Origin: Fuerstiella marisgermanici
GTDB taxonomy: Bacteria; Planctomycetota; Planctomycetia; Planctomycetales; Planctomycetaceae
DNA: 64,000 bases
NCBI RefSeq assembly: GCF_001983935.1
Contig: NZ_CP017641.1
Span: 7,986,001-8,050,000, forward strand
Reading direction: 5' to 3'
Under the pieces are notes generated by a model. It was given only the letters and a program-made list of their open reading frames with translations. It was not told the origin of the DNA and did no database searches. The translations under genes were made by a program, and so were the position numbers. Below, in pieces: positions 9,079-17,550 of this stretch (positions are counted from its first letter, which is position 1; each line of letters opens with the position of its first letter).

Positions 9079-9771
9079 ATGTCAACGTTACTTCGAATCG
9101 TCGTCGCCGCCACCGTCGCGCTGATGCTTATCGCTGTGGTCTGGTCGTGGTCTGCGGGCGGTATCGTTGCCGCCGTGTTGTCACCTGAAACGACCTCGGA
9201 AGAAAAGCTGCAGCGACTTCAGCAGTTCTTTGATGACTTTGGAGTGTGGTCGCCGCTGGTGTACGTCATGTTCGTCACGGTCGAAGTTGTCATCGCCCCG
9301 ATTCCCGGCCTGATGCTATATGCGCCGGGCGGAATTTTGTTTGGCCCGCTTCTCGGTGGGAGCCTGGCTTTGATCGGCAACGTGCTGGGAGCCGGAATCG
9401 CGTGTTCAGTCACGCGATCAATCGGCGGCAGTTGGCTGAGCCGCTTCTTCGCCGAAGACAAGCTGGAACGAACTCAAACACTGATCGAATCTCGCGGTGG
9501 CTGGTTGGTGTTCCTACTGCGGCTTAATCCGCTGACGTCGTCGGACCTTGTCTCTTACGCCGCCGGGTTCACTCGGCTGCCCGTTTGGAACGTGATGATC
9601 GCCACGGCCTTCGGCATGGCTCCGTTGTGCTACGCTCAGGCATGGCTGTCGGAAGGGCTGATCACGGCGTACCCGTGGCTGATCTACCCACTGATTGCAG
9701 CGTGTGCTGCGTACATGGTGGCGGTCGTTGTCGTCGTGAAAAGGCTGCTTCTGGTCAAGCCGGCCGTGTGA
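9079..9771 (+). CDS. TVP38/TMEM64 (VTT domain) membrane protein
   Basis: 230 residues with about five membrane segments (residues 5-25, 55-80, 88-110, 170-190, 195-220). The VTT/SNARE-associated core is clear: PGLMLYAPGGILFGPLLGG, then GNVLGAGIACSVTRSIGG, and later LLRLNPLTSSDLVSYAAGFT, which matches the R-x-x-P-x-x-x-x-x-x-x-Y-x-x-G motif of this family. Members act as inner-membrane transporters or lipid scramblase-like proteins; the substrate is unknown. Closely spaced behind the propeller gene, so probably co-transcribed. Confidence 0.88.
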   Translation: MSTLLRIVVAATVALMLIAVVWSWSAGGIVAAVLSPETTSEEKLQRLQQFFDDFGVWSPLVYVMFVTVEVVIAPIPGLMLYAPGGILFGPLLGGSLALIGNVLGAGIACSVTRSIGGSWLSRFFAEDKLERTQTLIESRGGWLVFLLRLNPLTSSDLVSYAAGFTRLPVWNVMIATAFGMAPLCYAQAWLSEGLITAYPWLIYPLIAACAAYMVAVVVVVKRLLLVKPAV

Positions 9772-10088
9772 TCTGGTTGAGTGTTCCACTTCCGGCAAGC
9801 GATCGTTCGGCCTTGAGTCAACTGCAGCATGTCACCGTGAACGAACCGTGAGGACTTCGGGAACGAACGCGGCGACACACATTCGATGCTTGCCGCGTCG
9901 ATTGGGGACGTCACAGACGTTCAACGTGATGATTGATGACAGCGTCGGCCAGGTTGGTTGAGCCTTCGATTCGCACGCAGTACGCTTGCCTGTCTGGTAA
10001 ATTAAGTCTGCGATGGCCGAACCGTGCGACGCATGAATCACGCGACGGGCCGCGTTCGTCACAAAAAGCTTCAACCACAAGGCAACCT

Positions 10089-11345
10089 ATGCTGCTCCGC
10101 CTTTCCCCGATCTTACTGATGTCATCGATCGTCACAGCAGACGAACTTCAGATTCCCGCTGCAACGGCCTACCTGAATCCAGACACAAATGGTGTCCGTG
10201 TTTCTGCCGACGATGGAATCACTCGGTGGAAAGGATCAGACGTCAGCGTGGCGTGGTACGGCCAATTCAAAACAACAGGCAAAATCACCGCGCAGCTGAA
10301 GCTGCAGGTACCTGCTAATTTTGAATCAAAGCTGAGGCTCACAGTGGGCGATCAGTCGCACAGTGTGGCGGTCCAGGGGCAGGCAGATGCGACTGAGGTT
10401 GACTTCGGCGAATTTGAAATCGCAACGGCTGGTTATCATTCGCTGCGGCTGGAAAGCCTGAACAAAGCAAACCAGTCGAACGGAGATATTGTGGCTCTGG
10501 TGCTGAGTGGCTCTGCGACAAAGGGGGCTCACTTCAACCTGAAACCGCGTCGCAACGCGGCTTCGGTGCACTTGGCGTATCCAGTGCCGGATCACGTGAA
10601 GGTTTCCGCTTTCTACTGCGAAATGACGGGATTGGAGGACCCGCTGTGGACGTACTACATGGCGTGCGGCTGGCATCGTGGCTACTTCGGAATGCAGGTA
10701 AACAGCCCGACCGAGCGGCGAATTATCTTCAGCGTGTGGGACAGTGGCAACGAAGCGATTGACCGTCAGAGAGTGGCGGCGGCTGATCGAGTGACTCTTG
10801 TCGCGAAGGGGGACGACGTGTATTCCGGCGACTTTGGCAACGAAGGTACGGGCGGCCACAGTCACCTGAAGTTCTCATGGAAGACCGGTGAAAAGCAACG
10901 ATTTCTGGTAACTGCCGAACCCGTCGATGAAACTCATACAATCTTCGCCGGTTACTACTTTCGGCCCGACACGAAGCAGTGGATGCTGATCTCAAGCTGG
11001 AAAGCACCGAAGGAAGGGAAGCGGCTGCGAGGCTTGTACAGCTTCAGCGAAAACTTCGTGGGCCGCAACGGACAGCTCGTCCGGAAAGCACTGTACGGCA
11101 ATCAGTGGATTCGAACTTCAGACGGTAAGTGGCTGGAACTGACGACCGCAAAATTCAGTCACGACCCCACCGGCAAGGAAGATCGCCTGGACCGCTTTAT
11201 GGGCGTGGAAGACGGCCAATTCTTCCTGTCACACGGCGGCTTCGTCGACGGCTTCACCAAATTCGGCACCCCGTTCACTCGACCCGCAACAGGAAAATCA
11301 CCGGCCGACATGGAGCTACCCGAATTACCGCCCGTTGTTCCGTAG
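10089..11345 (+). CDS. secreted DUF3472/DUF5077-like protein
   Basis: 418 residues starting at MLLRLSPILLMSSIVTADEL, a signal peptide; AAGG lies six bases before this ATG, and the open frame upstream has no coding character. The first ~130 residues form a DUF5077-like beta-sandwich (AYLNPDTNGVRVSADDGITRW, FGEFEIATAGYHSLRL). The remainder matches the DUF3472 pattern (SAFYCEMTGLEDPLWTYYMACGWHRGYFGMQVNS, IFSVWDSG, GTGGHSHLKFSWKTGE, TIFAGYYFR). Such proteins are secreted and linked with polysaccharide use, but no enzymatic activity is established. Confidence 0.82.
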   Translation: MLLRLSPILLMSSIVTADELQIPAATAYLNPDTNGVRVSADDGITRWKGSDVSVAWYGQFKTTGKITAQLKLQVPANFESKLRLTVGDQSHSVAVQGQADATEVDFGEFEIATAGYHSLRLESLNKANQSNGDIVALVLSGSATKGAHFNLKPRRNAASVHLAYPVPDHVKVSAFYCEMTGLEDPLWTYYMACGWHRGYFGMQVNSPTERRIIFSVWDSGNEAIDRQRVAAADRVTLVAKGDDVYSGDFGNEGTGGHSHLKFSWKTGEKQRFLVTAEPVDETHTIFAGYYFRPDTKQWMLISSWKAPKEGKRLRGLYSFSENFVGRNGQLVRKALYGNQWIRTSDGKWLELTTAKFSHDPTGKEDRLDRFMGVEDGQFFLSHGGFVDGFTKFGTPFTRPATGKSPADMELPELPPVVP

Positions 11346-12077
11346 GTGTCTTGGAATGGGTATTGCTCAGGAATGAAGTCGCCCGGATCACGCAACAGAA
11401 ATTCGGCATTTCCACACAACCGGGATTCTGCACCCAAGATGAATCCCACTGTGCACTGGTTCGGTCGATAAGACTGCGACTGATCGGCAAAGGGGGCAGT
11501 AACATTTTTGAGATCGTCGCCCTGAAGTACGAGAAGGCGGGGAAGCGTTCGGTGAACGGTCGACGTGTGTTGCTGGTATTTATCGACCTCCCAGCTGAAA
11601 ATTGGTGTGGCATTCGAACCACCAACTCGATCGAAAGTACGTTCGCCCCGATCTGTCTCAGGCGCCGAATGCTGATCGCTGGCAATCGGACGATGGGACC
11701 ATGACGTTCAGGATAGCCGAAAGTGGCACAATGCGGCACGGCGCTTTCTGTCGCCGTTCCAAGAGCACTCGTCCACATGGACCTGATTCTCATTAGCACT
11801 GAACCCAAGAGTTCACGCATTCCAATGGAATTTTGGATTCACGCGCCCGCGCGATCCAGCGCACAGATCACGGTGACCGGCATCGATCCAGGGCCGAAAT
11901 CAGGCTGTGATTGAGAAACAGGCAAACTACTAAAAAATCCTGTAAAAAAGTGGCTGGATTTTGCGAAGATTGCCGATACACTTCCTCACCCTCGCACGGG
12001 GAAAGAGCCTGTGCGACTCAACACCTAACAGTTTCAGCGACAAATCGCGTTCAAGAGCAACGCCATCAATACATTGT
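11346..12077. other. gene-free stretch with transposase debris
   Basis: This 730-bp stretch between the DUF3472-like gene and the tRNA contains no intact gene. The only recognisable content is a short fragment of a mutator-type transposase (11579-11668). Open frames at 11723-11914 and on the minus strand are not supported by codon character or start sites. It looks like old mobile-element debris next to an integration hotspot. Confidence 0.6.
11579..11668 (+). pseudogene. IS256/mutator-family transposase fragment
   Basis: The translation FIDLPAENWCGIRTTNSIES followed by TFAPICLRRRM matches the conserved C-terminal box of IS256-type (mutator) transposases, normally D-F-P-A-E-H-W-x-x-I-R-T-T-N-P-I-E-S-T-F-A-T-V-R. 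Only about 30 residues are recognisable. The catalytic DDE domain and the terminal repeats are absent, so this is a dead remnant. Confidence 0.7.
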
Positions 12078-12153
<76 letters not shown>

Positions 12154-12156
12154 ATA

Positions 12157-12195
12157 CCTCATGAACTTCTCATTGTAGAATTCATGAGGTTTTTT
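12157..12195 (+). terminator. intrinsic terminator of tRNA-fMet
   Basis: CCTCATGAA-C-TTCT pairs with AGAA-TTCATGAGG across a 6-nt loop, giving a 13-bp stem with one bulge, followed directly by six Ts (12190-12195). It starts six bases after the tRNA and ends its transcript. Confidence 0.92.
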
Positions 12196-12268
12196 ATTGG
12201 TCAATTCCTGCTGAAACCTACGCTTAGGTTACCTGCCGAAGGTCGGCAGAGCGGCACAAAGCCCAGCG

Positions 12269-12314
12269 CAAAAGGGTAATGCTAAGGGGTAAGTCCCCGG
12301 ATCATACCCTTTTG
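12269..12314. promoter_or_regulatory. nested inverted repeats before integrase gene
   Basis: CAAAAGGGTA (12269-12278) is the exact reverse complement of TACCCTTTTG (12305-12314), and the interior holds a GGGG-TAAGT-CCCC hairpin. The structure ends 24 nt before the integrase ATG. It could be a recombinase arm site, an operator, or an mRNA leader structure controlling integrase synthesis; the sequence alone does not decide. Confidence 0.55.
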
Positions 12315-12337
12315 GCTACTCCAGAAGGGCTCGTGTC

Positions 12338-13585
12338 ATGCCGCGATTATTTCACCGTCCTCCGAAGTATTGCCTCCACAAAGGTACAAAACAGGCCGTC
12401 GTTTCCCTCCATGGAAAACGGATTTATCTTGGCCCGTACGGATCTCGAAAGAGCCATCAACGGTACCAGGAAATCCTGAAACAGTGGGAAGCGGAACGTG
12501 ATGGGAGGAAGAAAGCATCACCGTCGACCGCCGAATCGAATTCTCCGAAGATCTCGCCCGCCATGCTGCGAGAAAAACGACTGGCGGGGAGTCCCCTGAC
12601 GATCAACGAACTCGTATTCGTCTACCGGCAGCATACACATGAATACTATCGCAAGAACGGCAAGCTGACGCGCGAGGCCACGATCATCGACGATGCAATC
12701 CGCTATTTGAGAAAGCACCACGCCACCACGTACCTGCACGATTTCGGCCCCGTGGCACTCGATGAGTTGCGCAAGGGCATGATCGACGATCTCGACTGGT
12801 CACGGAACCACATCAACAAGCAGGTCAGTCGTCTTGTGCGAATGTTCACCTGGGCCGCTGAGAAGGAGCTCGTAGAAGCGTCGGTGGCGCTCGCTCTGAA
12901 AAGCTTGGCGGGATTGAAGAAAGGTCGCACGAAAGCACGCGAGACCGCCAAGGTCGAATGTGTTGATGACAACATTGTCGACGCGACATTGAAGCACCTT
13001 CCACCAATCGTCGCGGATATGGTGCGGCTGCAACGTCTGACAGGAGCTCGTCCCGGAGAAGTCTGCAGTCTTCGACCAATGGACCTCGATTGCACTGGTG
13101 ACGTGTGGCTCTACATTCCGGATGAACACAAGACTGAGCATCACGAGAAGAATCGCGTCGTTGTCCTCGGTCCAAGAGCGAGAACGCTGCTGAAGCCTTA
13201 TCTCGAACGTAAGCCAGATGCATACTGCTTTTCGCCCGCGGAGTCAGAACAGCTTCGCCGGGAACAAGCGGCTGCGGCTCGAAATACTCCCGCACACTAT
13301 GGTAATCGTCGTGGCACGAACCGTGTTGCGAACCGAAAACGGGAACCAGGTGAACGGTATACCACCGACAGCTATCGTCGTGTCATTCACCGAATCTGCC
13401 TGAAGCACAAGATCGAAAAATGGGCTCCGAATCGCCTCCGTCACACATCGGCAACAGAGATTCGAAAACGGTTTGGGCTGGAAGCAGCACAGGTCATCTG
13501 CGGACACCAATCTGCCGATGTTACCCAGATCTACGCCGAACGAAATCTTGAGCTGGCACGAAAAGTGGCCCGAGAACTCGGTTAG
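12338..13585 (+). CDS. tyrosine recombinase/integrase
   Basis: 415 residues. The N-terminal SAM-like core-binding domain (about 85-200) is followed by a catalytic domain with Arg in TGARPGEVCSL, HxxR-type box NRLRHTSATEIR, ICGHQSADVT and the Tyr nucleophile in QIYAERN. All catalytic residues appear present. The first 30 residues (FHRPPKYCLHKGTKQAVVSL) match the N terminus typical of planctomycete integrases. Its position just past tRNA-fMet, reading away from it, suggests that it integrated the accessory region at the tRNA 3' end. Together with the DUF1580 gene downstream it forms a likely integration/excision module. Confidence 0.92.
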   Translation: MPRLFHRPPKYCLHKGTKQAVVSLHGKRIYLGPYGSRKSHQRYQEILKQWEAERDGRKKASPSTAESNSPKISPAMLREKRLAGSPLTINELVFVYRQHTHEYYRKNGKLTREATIIDDAIRYLRKHHATTYLHDFGPVALDELRKGMIDDLDWSRNHINKQVSRLVRMFTWAAEKELVEASVALALKSLAGLKKGRTKARETAKVECVDDNIVDATLKHLPPIVADMVRLQRLTGARPGEVCSLRPMDLDCTGDVWLYIPDEHKTEHHEKNRVVVLGPRARTLLKPYLERKPDAYCFSPAESEQLRREQAAAARNTPAHYGNRRGTNRVANRKREPGERYTTDSYRRVIHRICLKHKIEKWAPNRLRHTSATEIRKRFGLEAAQVICGHQSADVTQIYAERNLELARKVARELG

Positions 13586-13600
13586 GCAGGAGCTTTCCGG

Positions 13601-13885
13601 TCAGACACCAGCTTCGTTGAGCGCATCCTCAATCGCAGCACTCGTTTCATCTACGTTTGCCGGATCGGCTTTTCCAGCCGTATGGGCGTTCAGAAATCGC
13701 CCGAGCGCTTCGACCGTGGTGTAGCGGACGCCGCCGACGAGTAATGACTCAAGGCGGCGTCCTCTTGCGCCTTTGGTGACCCAGCGATACACAGTCGAAT
13801 AATGAACTTTTCGTCCTTTCCGCCTGGGAATATGTGATGGAACTTCAGCCAAGGTTATGGCGGATTCCTTTTTCAGGTCAATCAT
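13601..13885 (-). CDS. DUF1580 protein, excisionase-like
   Basis: 94 residues. The N-terminal half reads as a MerR/Xis-like winged helix (LAEVPSHIPRRKGRKVHYSTVYRWVTKGARG, then RLESLLVGGVRYTTVEALGRFL), the DUF1580 pattern common beside planctomycete integrases. It probably binds DNA and may direct excision. It is convergent with the integrase (15-nt gap) and lies 9 nt downstream of the stop of the interrupted MT-A70 gene, so it was the last gene of that operon. Confidence 0.82.
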   Translation of the reverse strand: MIDLKKESAITLAEVPSHIPRRKGRKVHYSTVYRWVTKGARGRRLESLLVGGVRYTTVEALGRFLNAHTAGKADPANVDETSAAIEDALNEAGV

Positions 13886-13894
13886 ATCAGTACC

Positions 13895-14119
13895 TCAAAA
13901 CAGTCGTCGTTCGACCTGGTTGCCGTAGACGATCCATAGGGAGTTGGGGATTTCTTCTCGTCCGTAGAGTTCGAGGTAAGGGCCGGGACTGACCTGTCCG
14001 ATGAGTTGACGAACACGCCATGGTTTCCGGCTGTGTCTGGTACGGCGGGCGAGGAGCCAACTAGCAACGGTTCGGTCGGTGAAGCACAGCGAGCTGCGGA
14101 CTCCGAGGAGGAGAAATTC
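13895..14119 (-). pseudogene. C-terminal part of interrupted MT-A70 methyltransferase
   Basis: Read on the minus strand from the RIT boundary this encodes FLLLGVRSSLCFTDRT, then ASWLLARRTRHSRKP, QLIGQVSPGPYLELYGRE and GNQVERRLF-stop, the conserved C-terminal third of MT-A70 adenine methyltransferases (the PGPYLELxGR...GNQ block). Its reading frame joins without loss to the N-terminal part at 17550-17927 when the RIT element and one copy of AAATTC are removed. Separated from its start, it is not expected to be translated. Confidence 0.88.
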
Positions 14120-14144
14120 TTATGTGGCATGGCTGATTATGTTG
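14116..14144 (+). repeat. RIT left terminal inverted repeat
   Basis: ATTCTTATGTGG, 7-nt spacer, GATTATGTTG. This is repeated in inverted orientation at 17499-17527 with a different spacer. An opposing inner motif CCACATAATATT lies at 14193-14204. These are probable recombinase binding sites. Confidence 0.9.
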
Positions 14145-14243
14145 CCTCCTTTGGTCTCAGCTTTGATTGCGAGGGTTGTGGGTTCCCGGACACCACATAA
14201 TATTTGGTCGCTTCCAACTCATTTTCACTTTGGAGGCACGACC

Positions 14244-15503
14244 ATGTTTGAGAAGATTTACAAGAGAAGGTTCGACATCACCCGTCATGAGAACGGTCCA
14301 TTGGCGGAAGAGCGGAAAGCTTTCCTGCAGAAATTCGATGAACATGAACGTCCCAGTCAGAACCGCTTGGTCATCGTTGCCTGCTATTTGCTTTTGATTA
14401 CAGAAACTCTTCGACTTGCGGAGCGTGGTGACGAAAAAATCGGATTGAAGGAGATCAAGGAGCAGGCCGCACTCTGGTCCACGCGGAAATCAAACCGTTT
14501 TAAAAATGGTCCTTATTCTGATTCAGCTCGACAGCGTTTCATCAGATGGGGAGTCCGCTTCCTGGAATTCCGCGGACGCTTTGAACCGCTACACGTTCCG
14601 TCTACGCCCTATGACGATTGGCTTCATCAGTACGAAACGTTCCTCAGGGAAGAACGCGAACTAGTCGAAAGCACCATCGACGCGAGGTGCAGAGATGTCC
14701 GGCGATTCCTTCATCGCCTCGATGTTTCCCCGCAAGACTTCGCCAGCGTCACAGTCGATCGCATTCAACGAACGCTCATTGGCCAACTGGAGGAAGCCAA
14801 TTGGAAACGCAACACGATCCAAGGGTTTGTCGCTGCACTGCGTGGATTCTTTCGCTATGCCGAACGGAACAAGTGGGCTCCGCCGAGGCTTGCCGAGTCT
14901 ATTGACTCACCTCGTGTCTACCAGCACGAATCCATTCCGATTGGGCCTAGCTGGGAGCAGGTGCGACAAGTCATCGCCACAACAGACGGCGAAGGGCGCT
15001 CCAACCACCGTGATCGAGCGATTCTACTGCTACTTGCGGTTTATGGCTTTCGCGCGGGTGAAGTTGCTCGGTTGACACTGGATAGCATTAACTGGCACGA
15101 CGAAGTGCTGACGCTCACCCGAGGCAGGAATGGCGTCACTCAATTGTTTCCGCTCTGCCGTCCGGTCGGAACCGCGATCGCTGAGTATCTGAGCGAAGAA
15201 CGTGCATCCTCGATCCATCGGTCGCTCTTTTTGCAGTATTGGCGTCCGCTTCCTCTGTCATCGCATAGCGTGACACGCATTGCGTTGAAACGACTGACGG
15301 CAGCAAACATCAAACTGCAACGCCCCGGTGCGCACGCTTTCCGACACGCATGTGCAAGTCACCTGCTGCAGCAAGGTCTTACGATGAAGGAAATCGGCGA
15401 CCATCTCGGTCACCAATATCCCGATTCGACTCGAATCTATGCCAAGGTGAATCTCCCGCAGCTTCGTCAGGTCGCGAATCTGGAATTGGGAGATGTGCTA
15501 TGA
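14244..15503 (+). CDS. ritA: RIT tyrosine recombinase A
   Basis: 419 residues from ATG 14244, supported by GGAGG seven bases upstream; the open frame continues back into the terminal repeat without a start signal. Catalytic motifs: YGFRAGEVARL (Arg), HAFRHACASHLL (H-x-x-R), LGHQYPDST and RIYAKV (Tyr). An N-terminal extension of about 130 residues precedes the core-binding domain (TFLREERELVESTIDARCRDVRRFL). The gene overlaps ritB by 4 nt (ATGA), so the three recombinases are translationally coupled and probably act as a complex on the element ends. Confidence 0.92.
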   Translation: MFEKIYKRRFDITRHENGPLAEERKAFLQKFDEHERPSQNRLVIVACYLLLITETLRLAERGDEKIGLKEIKEQAALWSTRKSNRFKNGPYSDSARQRFIRWGVRFLEFRGRFEPLHVPSTPYDDWLHQYETFLREERELVESTIDARCRDVRRFLHRLDVSPQDFASVTVDRIQRTLIGQLEEANWKRNTIQGFVAALRGFFRYAERNKWAPPRLAESIDSPRVYQHESIPIGPSWEQVRQVIATTDGEGRSNHRDRAILLLLAVYGFRAGEVARLTLDSINWHDEVLTLTRGRNGVTQLFPLCRPVGTAIAEYLSEERASSIHRSLFLQYWRPLPLSSHSVTRIALKRLTAANIKLQRPGAHAFRHACASHLLQQGLTMKEIGDHLGHQYPDSTRIYAKVNLPQLRQVANLELGDVL

Positions 15504-16438
15504 ACTTGAAATCGTACGTCGAACAATACGTTCGTTACCATCAGTCATTAGGCAAGCAGTTTGAAACGCAGTCGAGACTCTTGCGAGCATTCGTCCGCAA
15601 GTTCAATTCCAGTAAGACCGTCGAGACACTCACTTCAACAGAAGTCGAGGCCTACATCCGCGAGTCAGGGACGTCGCGGTATTGGTACATCAAGTACAGC
15701 ACGCTGGAACCGCTCTTCCGATACGCGCTTGCTCGTGGAGATATTCAACGGAATCCATTACCGCCCGATCCACCAAGGCGAGGACCGAAACTTCAGCCGT
15801 ACATCTACTCGAAAGCTGAGATTCGCAGGCTCTTGCAGGCAACGGCACGCTACCAGAAGTTTCCGGGAACCCTGGAGCCGATCACCGTCCGCACTCTGAT
15901 CTTGCTGACCTACGGTGCAGCACTGCGAGCTGGTGAAGTTCGACGACTGAATCGCAAGGACGTTTTGCTCGATGATTCATTGATCACCGTGCGGGACACA
16001 AAGTTCTACAAGTCTCGGCTGGTTCCAATCAACGAACAAGTGACCGAAGCAATGCGGGCATATCTGCACCGCGATTCCGCATCTCAAGCTGATGGCGATG
16101 CCCCGGCATTTACAACACGAACCGGCGGTCGCATGGCAACTTCGACGGTGGCTGGCCACTTCCGACGTGTTTGCGCTGCAGCTGGAATTCGTCGCGACGA
16201 TGATGGTCGGTTCCAAACGCGACTACACGACTTGCGGCATAGCTTCGCAGTTCATCGCCTGGTGCAGTGGTATCGCGAAGGCCAGGACGTGCAGGGCTTG
16301 TTGCCACATCTATCGGTCTTTCTCGGTCACACACAGCTTGCTGCCACGCAAGTCTATCTCAGTATGACGCCGCAGTTGCTGCAGGAAGCGTCACAACGAT
16401 TCGAAACATACGCCTTCCCGGAGACATTTCATGCCTGA
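15500..16438 (+). CDS. ritB: RIT tyrosine recombinase B
   Basis: 312 residues, starting in the ATGA overlap with ritA. Core-binding domain at about 1-90 (YVEQYVRYHQSLGKQFETQ), catalytic domain with YGAALRAGEVRRL (Arg), LHDLRHSFAVHRL (H-x-x-R), VFLGHTQLAATQ and VYLSM (Tyr). All catalytic positions look intact. It overlaps ritC by 8 nt. It is the middle member of the RIT trio; the individual roles of the three recombinases are not established from sequence. Confidence 0.92.
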   Translation: MNLKSYVEQYVRYHQSLGKQFETQSRLLRAFVRKFNSSKTVETLTSTEVEAYIRESGTSRYWYIKYSTLEPLFRYALARGDIQRNPLPPDPPRRGPKLQPYIYSKAEIRRLLQATARYQKFPGTLEPITVRTLILLTYGAALRAGEVRRLNRKDVLLDDSLITVRDTKFYKSRLVPINEQVTEAMRAYLHRDSASQADGDAPAFTTRTGGRMATSTVAGHFRRVCAAAGIRRDDDGRFQTRLHDLRHSFAVHRLVQWYREGQDVQGLLPHLSVFLGHTQLAATQVYLSMTPQLLQEASQRFETYAFPETFHA

Positions 16439-17435
16439 AACGAAAAACCTTAGCCCCTGGGTTCGCCAATTCCTGGTGGACTATCTTCCTGTCGAACGCA
16501 ACCTCGCTCGGAACACGCAGAAGAGTTACCGAGATACGCTGCAACAACTTCTTCCGTTTGCTGCAAAGCGAAGTCGCAAACGAATTGATCGCCTGCAGAT
16601 TGAGGACTTGTCACGAACGAATGTTCTCGAGTTCCTCAGCTACCTCGAAGAAGAACGCGGTTGCAGCGTCTCGACCCGCAACCAGCGGCTTGGTGCTATT
16701 CATTCGCTGGCCAGGTTCATCTCAAGTCGGAATCCAGAGTTCATCGAGTGGTACGGCGAACTCGCAACAATTCCGGTGAAGAAGCGAACGCGAACGATGA
16801 TCGCGTACCTTGAGAAAGACGAAATGGATGGTTTGCTCGGCGCCCCAGACCCATCGACTGCGCAGGGACAACGTGACTTCGCCGTTCTGCTGTTCCTCTA
16901 CAACACGGGTGCCCGGGCAGATGAAGTGGCGCAACTTCAGATCAGCCAAGTCGTGCTATCGGACGGACAGCAATCGCTTGTCAAATTCCGAGGCAAAGGA
17001 AACAAGGAACGAACTTGTCCGTTATGGAAACGAACAGTGGATACGATACGTCCGTTGATCGAAGAACGCGATCCTTCTGAGCGAGTCTTCCTCAACCGCA
17101 ACGGTCAACCTTACTCACGATTCGGCATCAACGGGCTCGTCAAACGAAACGCCGTCGAAGCAGTCAACGTCTGTTCAACGATCTCGAGCAAACGCGTCAC
17201 CACTCACGTGATACGCCACACGACGGCAACTCACCTGCTTCGTTCCGGCGTCGACATCAACACGATTCGAAGCTGGTTGGGCCACGTCTCTCTGGCAACG
17301 ACCAATGTTTACGCCGAAGTCGACTTGGAAATGAAGGCCAAGGCACTTGCAACCTGCGAAGTCGAACCTGTTACGAGCGACGTCAAACACTGGAAGGACC
17401 AACCGGATCTGATGGAATTCCTGCGGTCACTGTAG
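16431..17435 (+). CDS. ritC: RIT tyrosine recombinase C
   Basis: 334 residues in the XerC/D-like size range. Core-binding domain at about 10-100 (FLVDYLPVERNLARNTQKSY), catalytic domain with NTGARADEVAQL (Arg), FRGKGNKER (Lys of the beta-hairpin), THVIRHTTATHLL (H-x-x-R), SWLGHVSLATTN and VYAEVD (Tyr). It ends about 60 nt before the right terminal inverted repeat. As the last gene of the trio it depends on transcription from before ritA. Confidence 0.92.
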   Translation: MPETKNLSPWVRQFLVDYLPVERNLARNTQKSYRDTLQQLLPFAAKRSRKRIDRLQIEDLSRTNVLEFLSYLEEERGCSVSTRNQRLGAIHSLARFISSRNPEFIEWYGELATIPVKKRTRTMIAYLEKDEMDGLLGAPDPSTAQGQRDFAVLLFLYNTGARADEVAQLQISQVVLSDGQQSLVKFRGKGNKERTCPLWKRTVDTIRPLIEERDPSERVFLNRNGQPYSRFGINGLVKRNAVEAVNVCSTISSKRVTTHVIRHTTATHLLRSGVDINTIRSWLGHVSLATTNVYAEVDLEMKAKALATCEVEPVTSDVKHWKDQPDLMEFLRSL

Positions 17436-17498
17436 CGAGAATTATGTGGCCAAACCGAAACGAAACCGATGCAAAAATAGAGGTCGACTATGACAACA

Positions 17499-17527
17499 CA
17501 ACATAATCCGCGACACCACATAAGAAT
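17499..17527 (-). repeat. RIT right terminal inverted repeat
   Basis: Inverted copy of the left end: on the minus strand ATTCTTATGTGG, 7-nt spacer, GATTATGTTG. The opposing inner motif TTATGTGG sits at 17442-17449, 74 bp inward, matching the 73-bp geometry of the left end. Confidence 0.9.
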
Positions 17528-17528
17528 A

Positions 17529-17550
17529 TTTATGTGATCGATCACATAAA
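17529..17550. repeat. 22-bp perfect palindrome at RIT right border
   Basis: A perfect palindrome with half-site TTTATGTGATC lies between the right terminal repeat and the duplicated hexamer. It contains the TTATGTG core of the terminal repeats, so it is probably part of the right recombination site. The left end has no equivalent palindrome, which makes the ends asymmetric. Confidence 0.85.

Noticed and set aside
11129-11704. 191-codon plus-strand ORF overlapping the DUF3472-like gene
   Set aside because: Its first half is an out-of-frame reading of the real gene; only the short IS256-type transposase fragment at 11579-11668 is meaningful.
13882-14130. 82-codon minus-strand ORF between DUF1580 and the RIT end
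   Set aside because: The overlapping frame encodes the conserved C-terminal part of MT-A70 and joins exactly to its N-terminal part, so this frame is a shadow.
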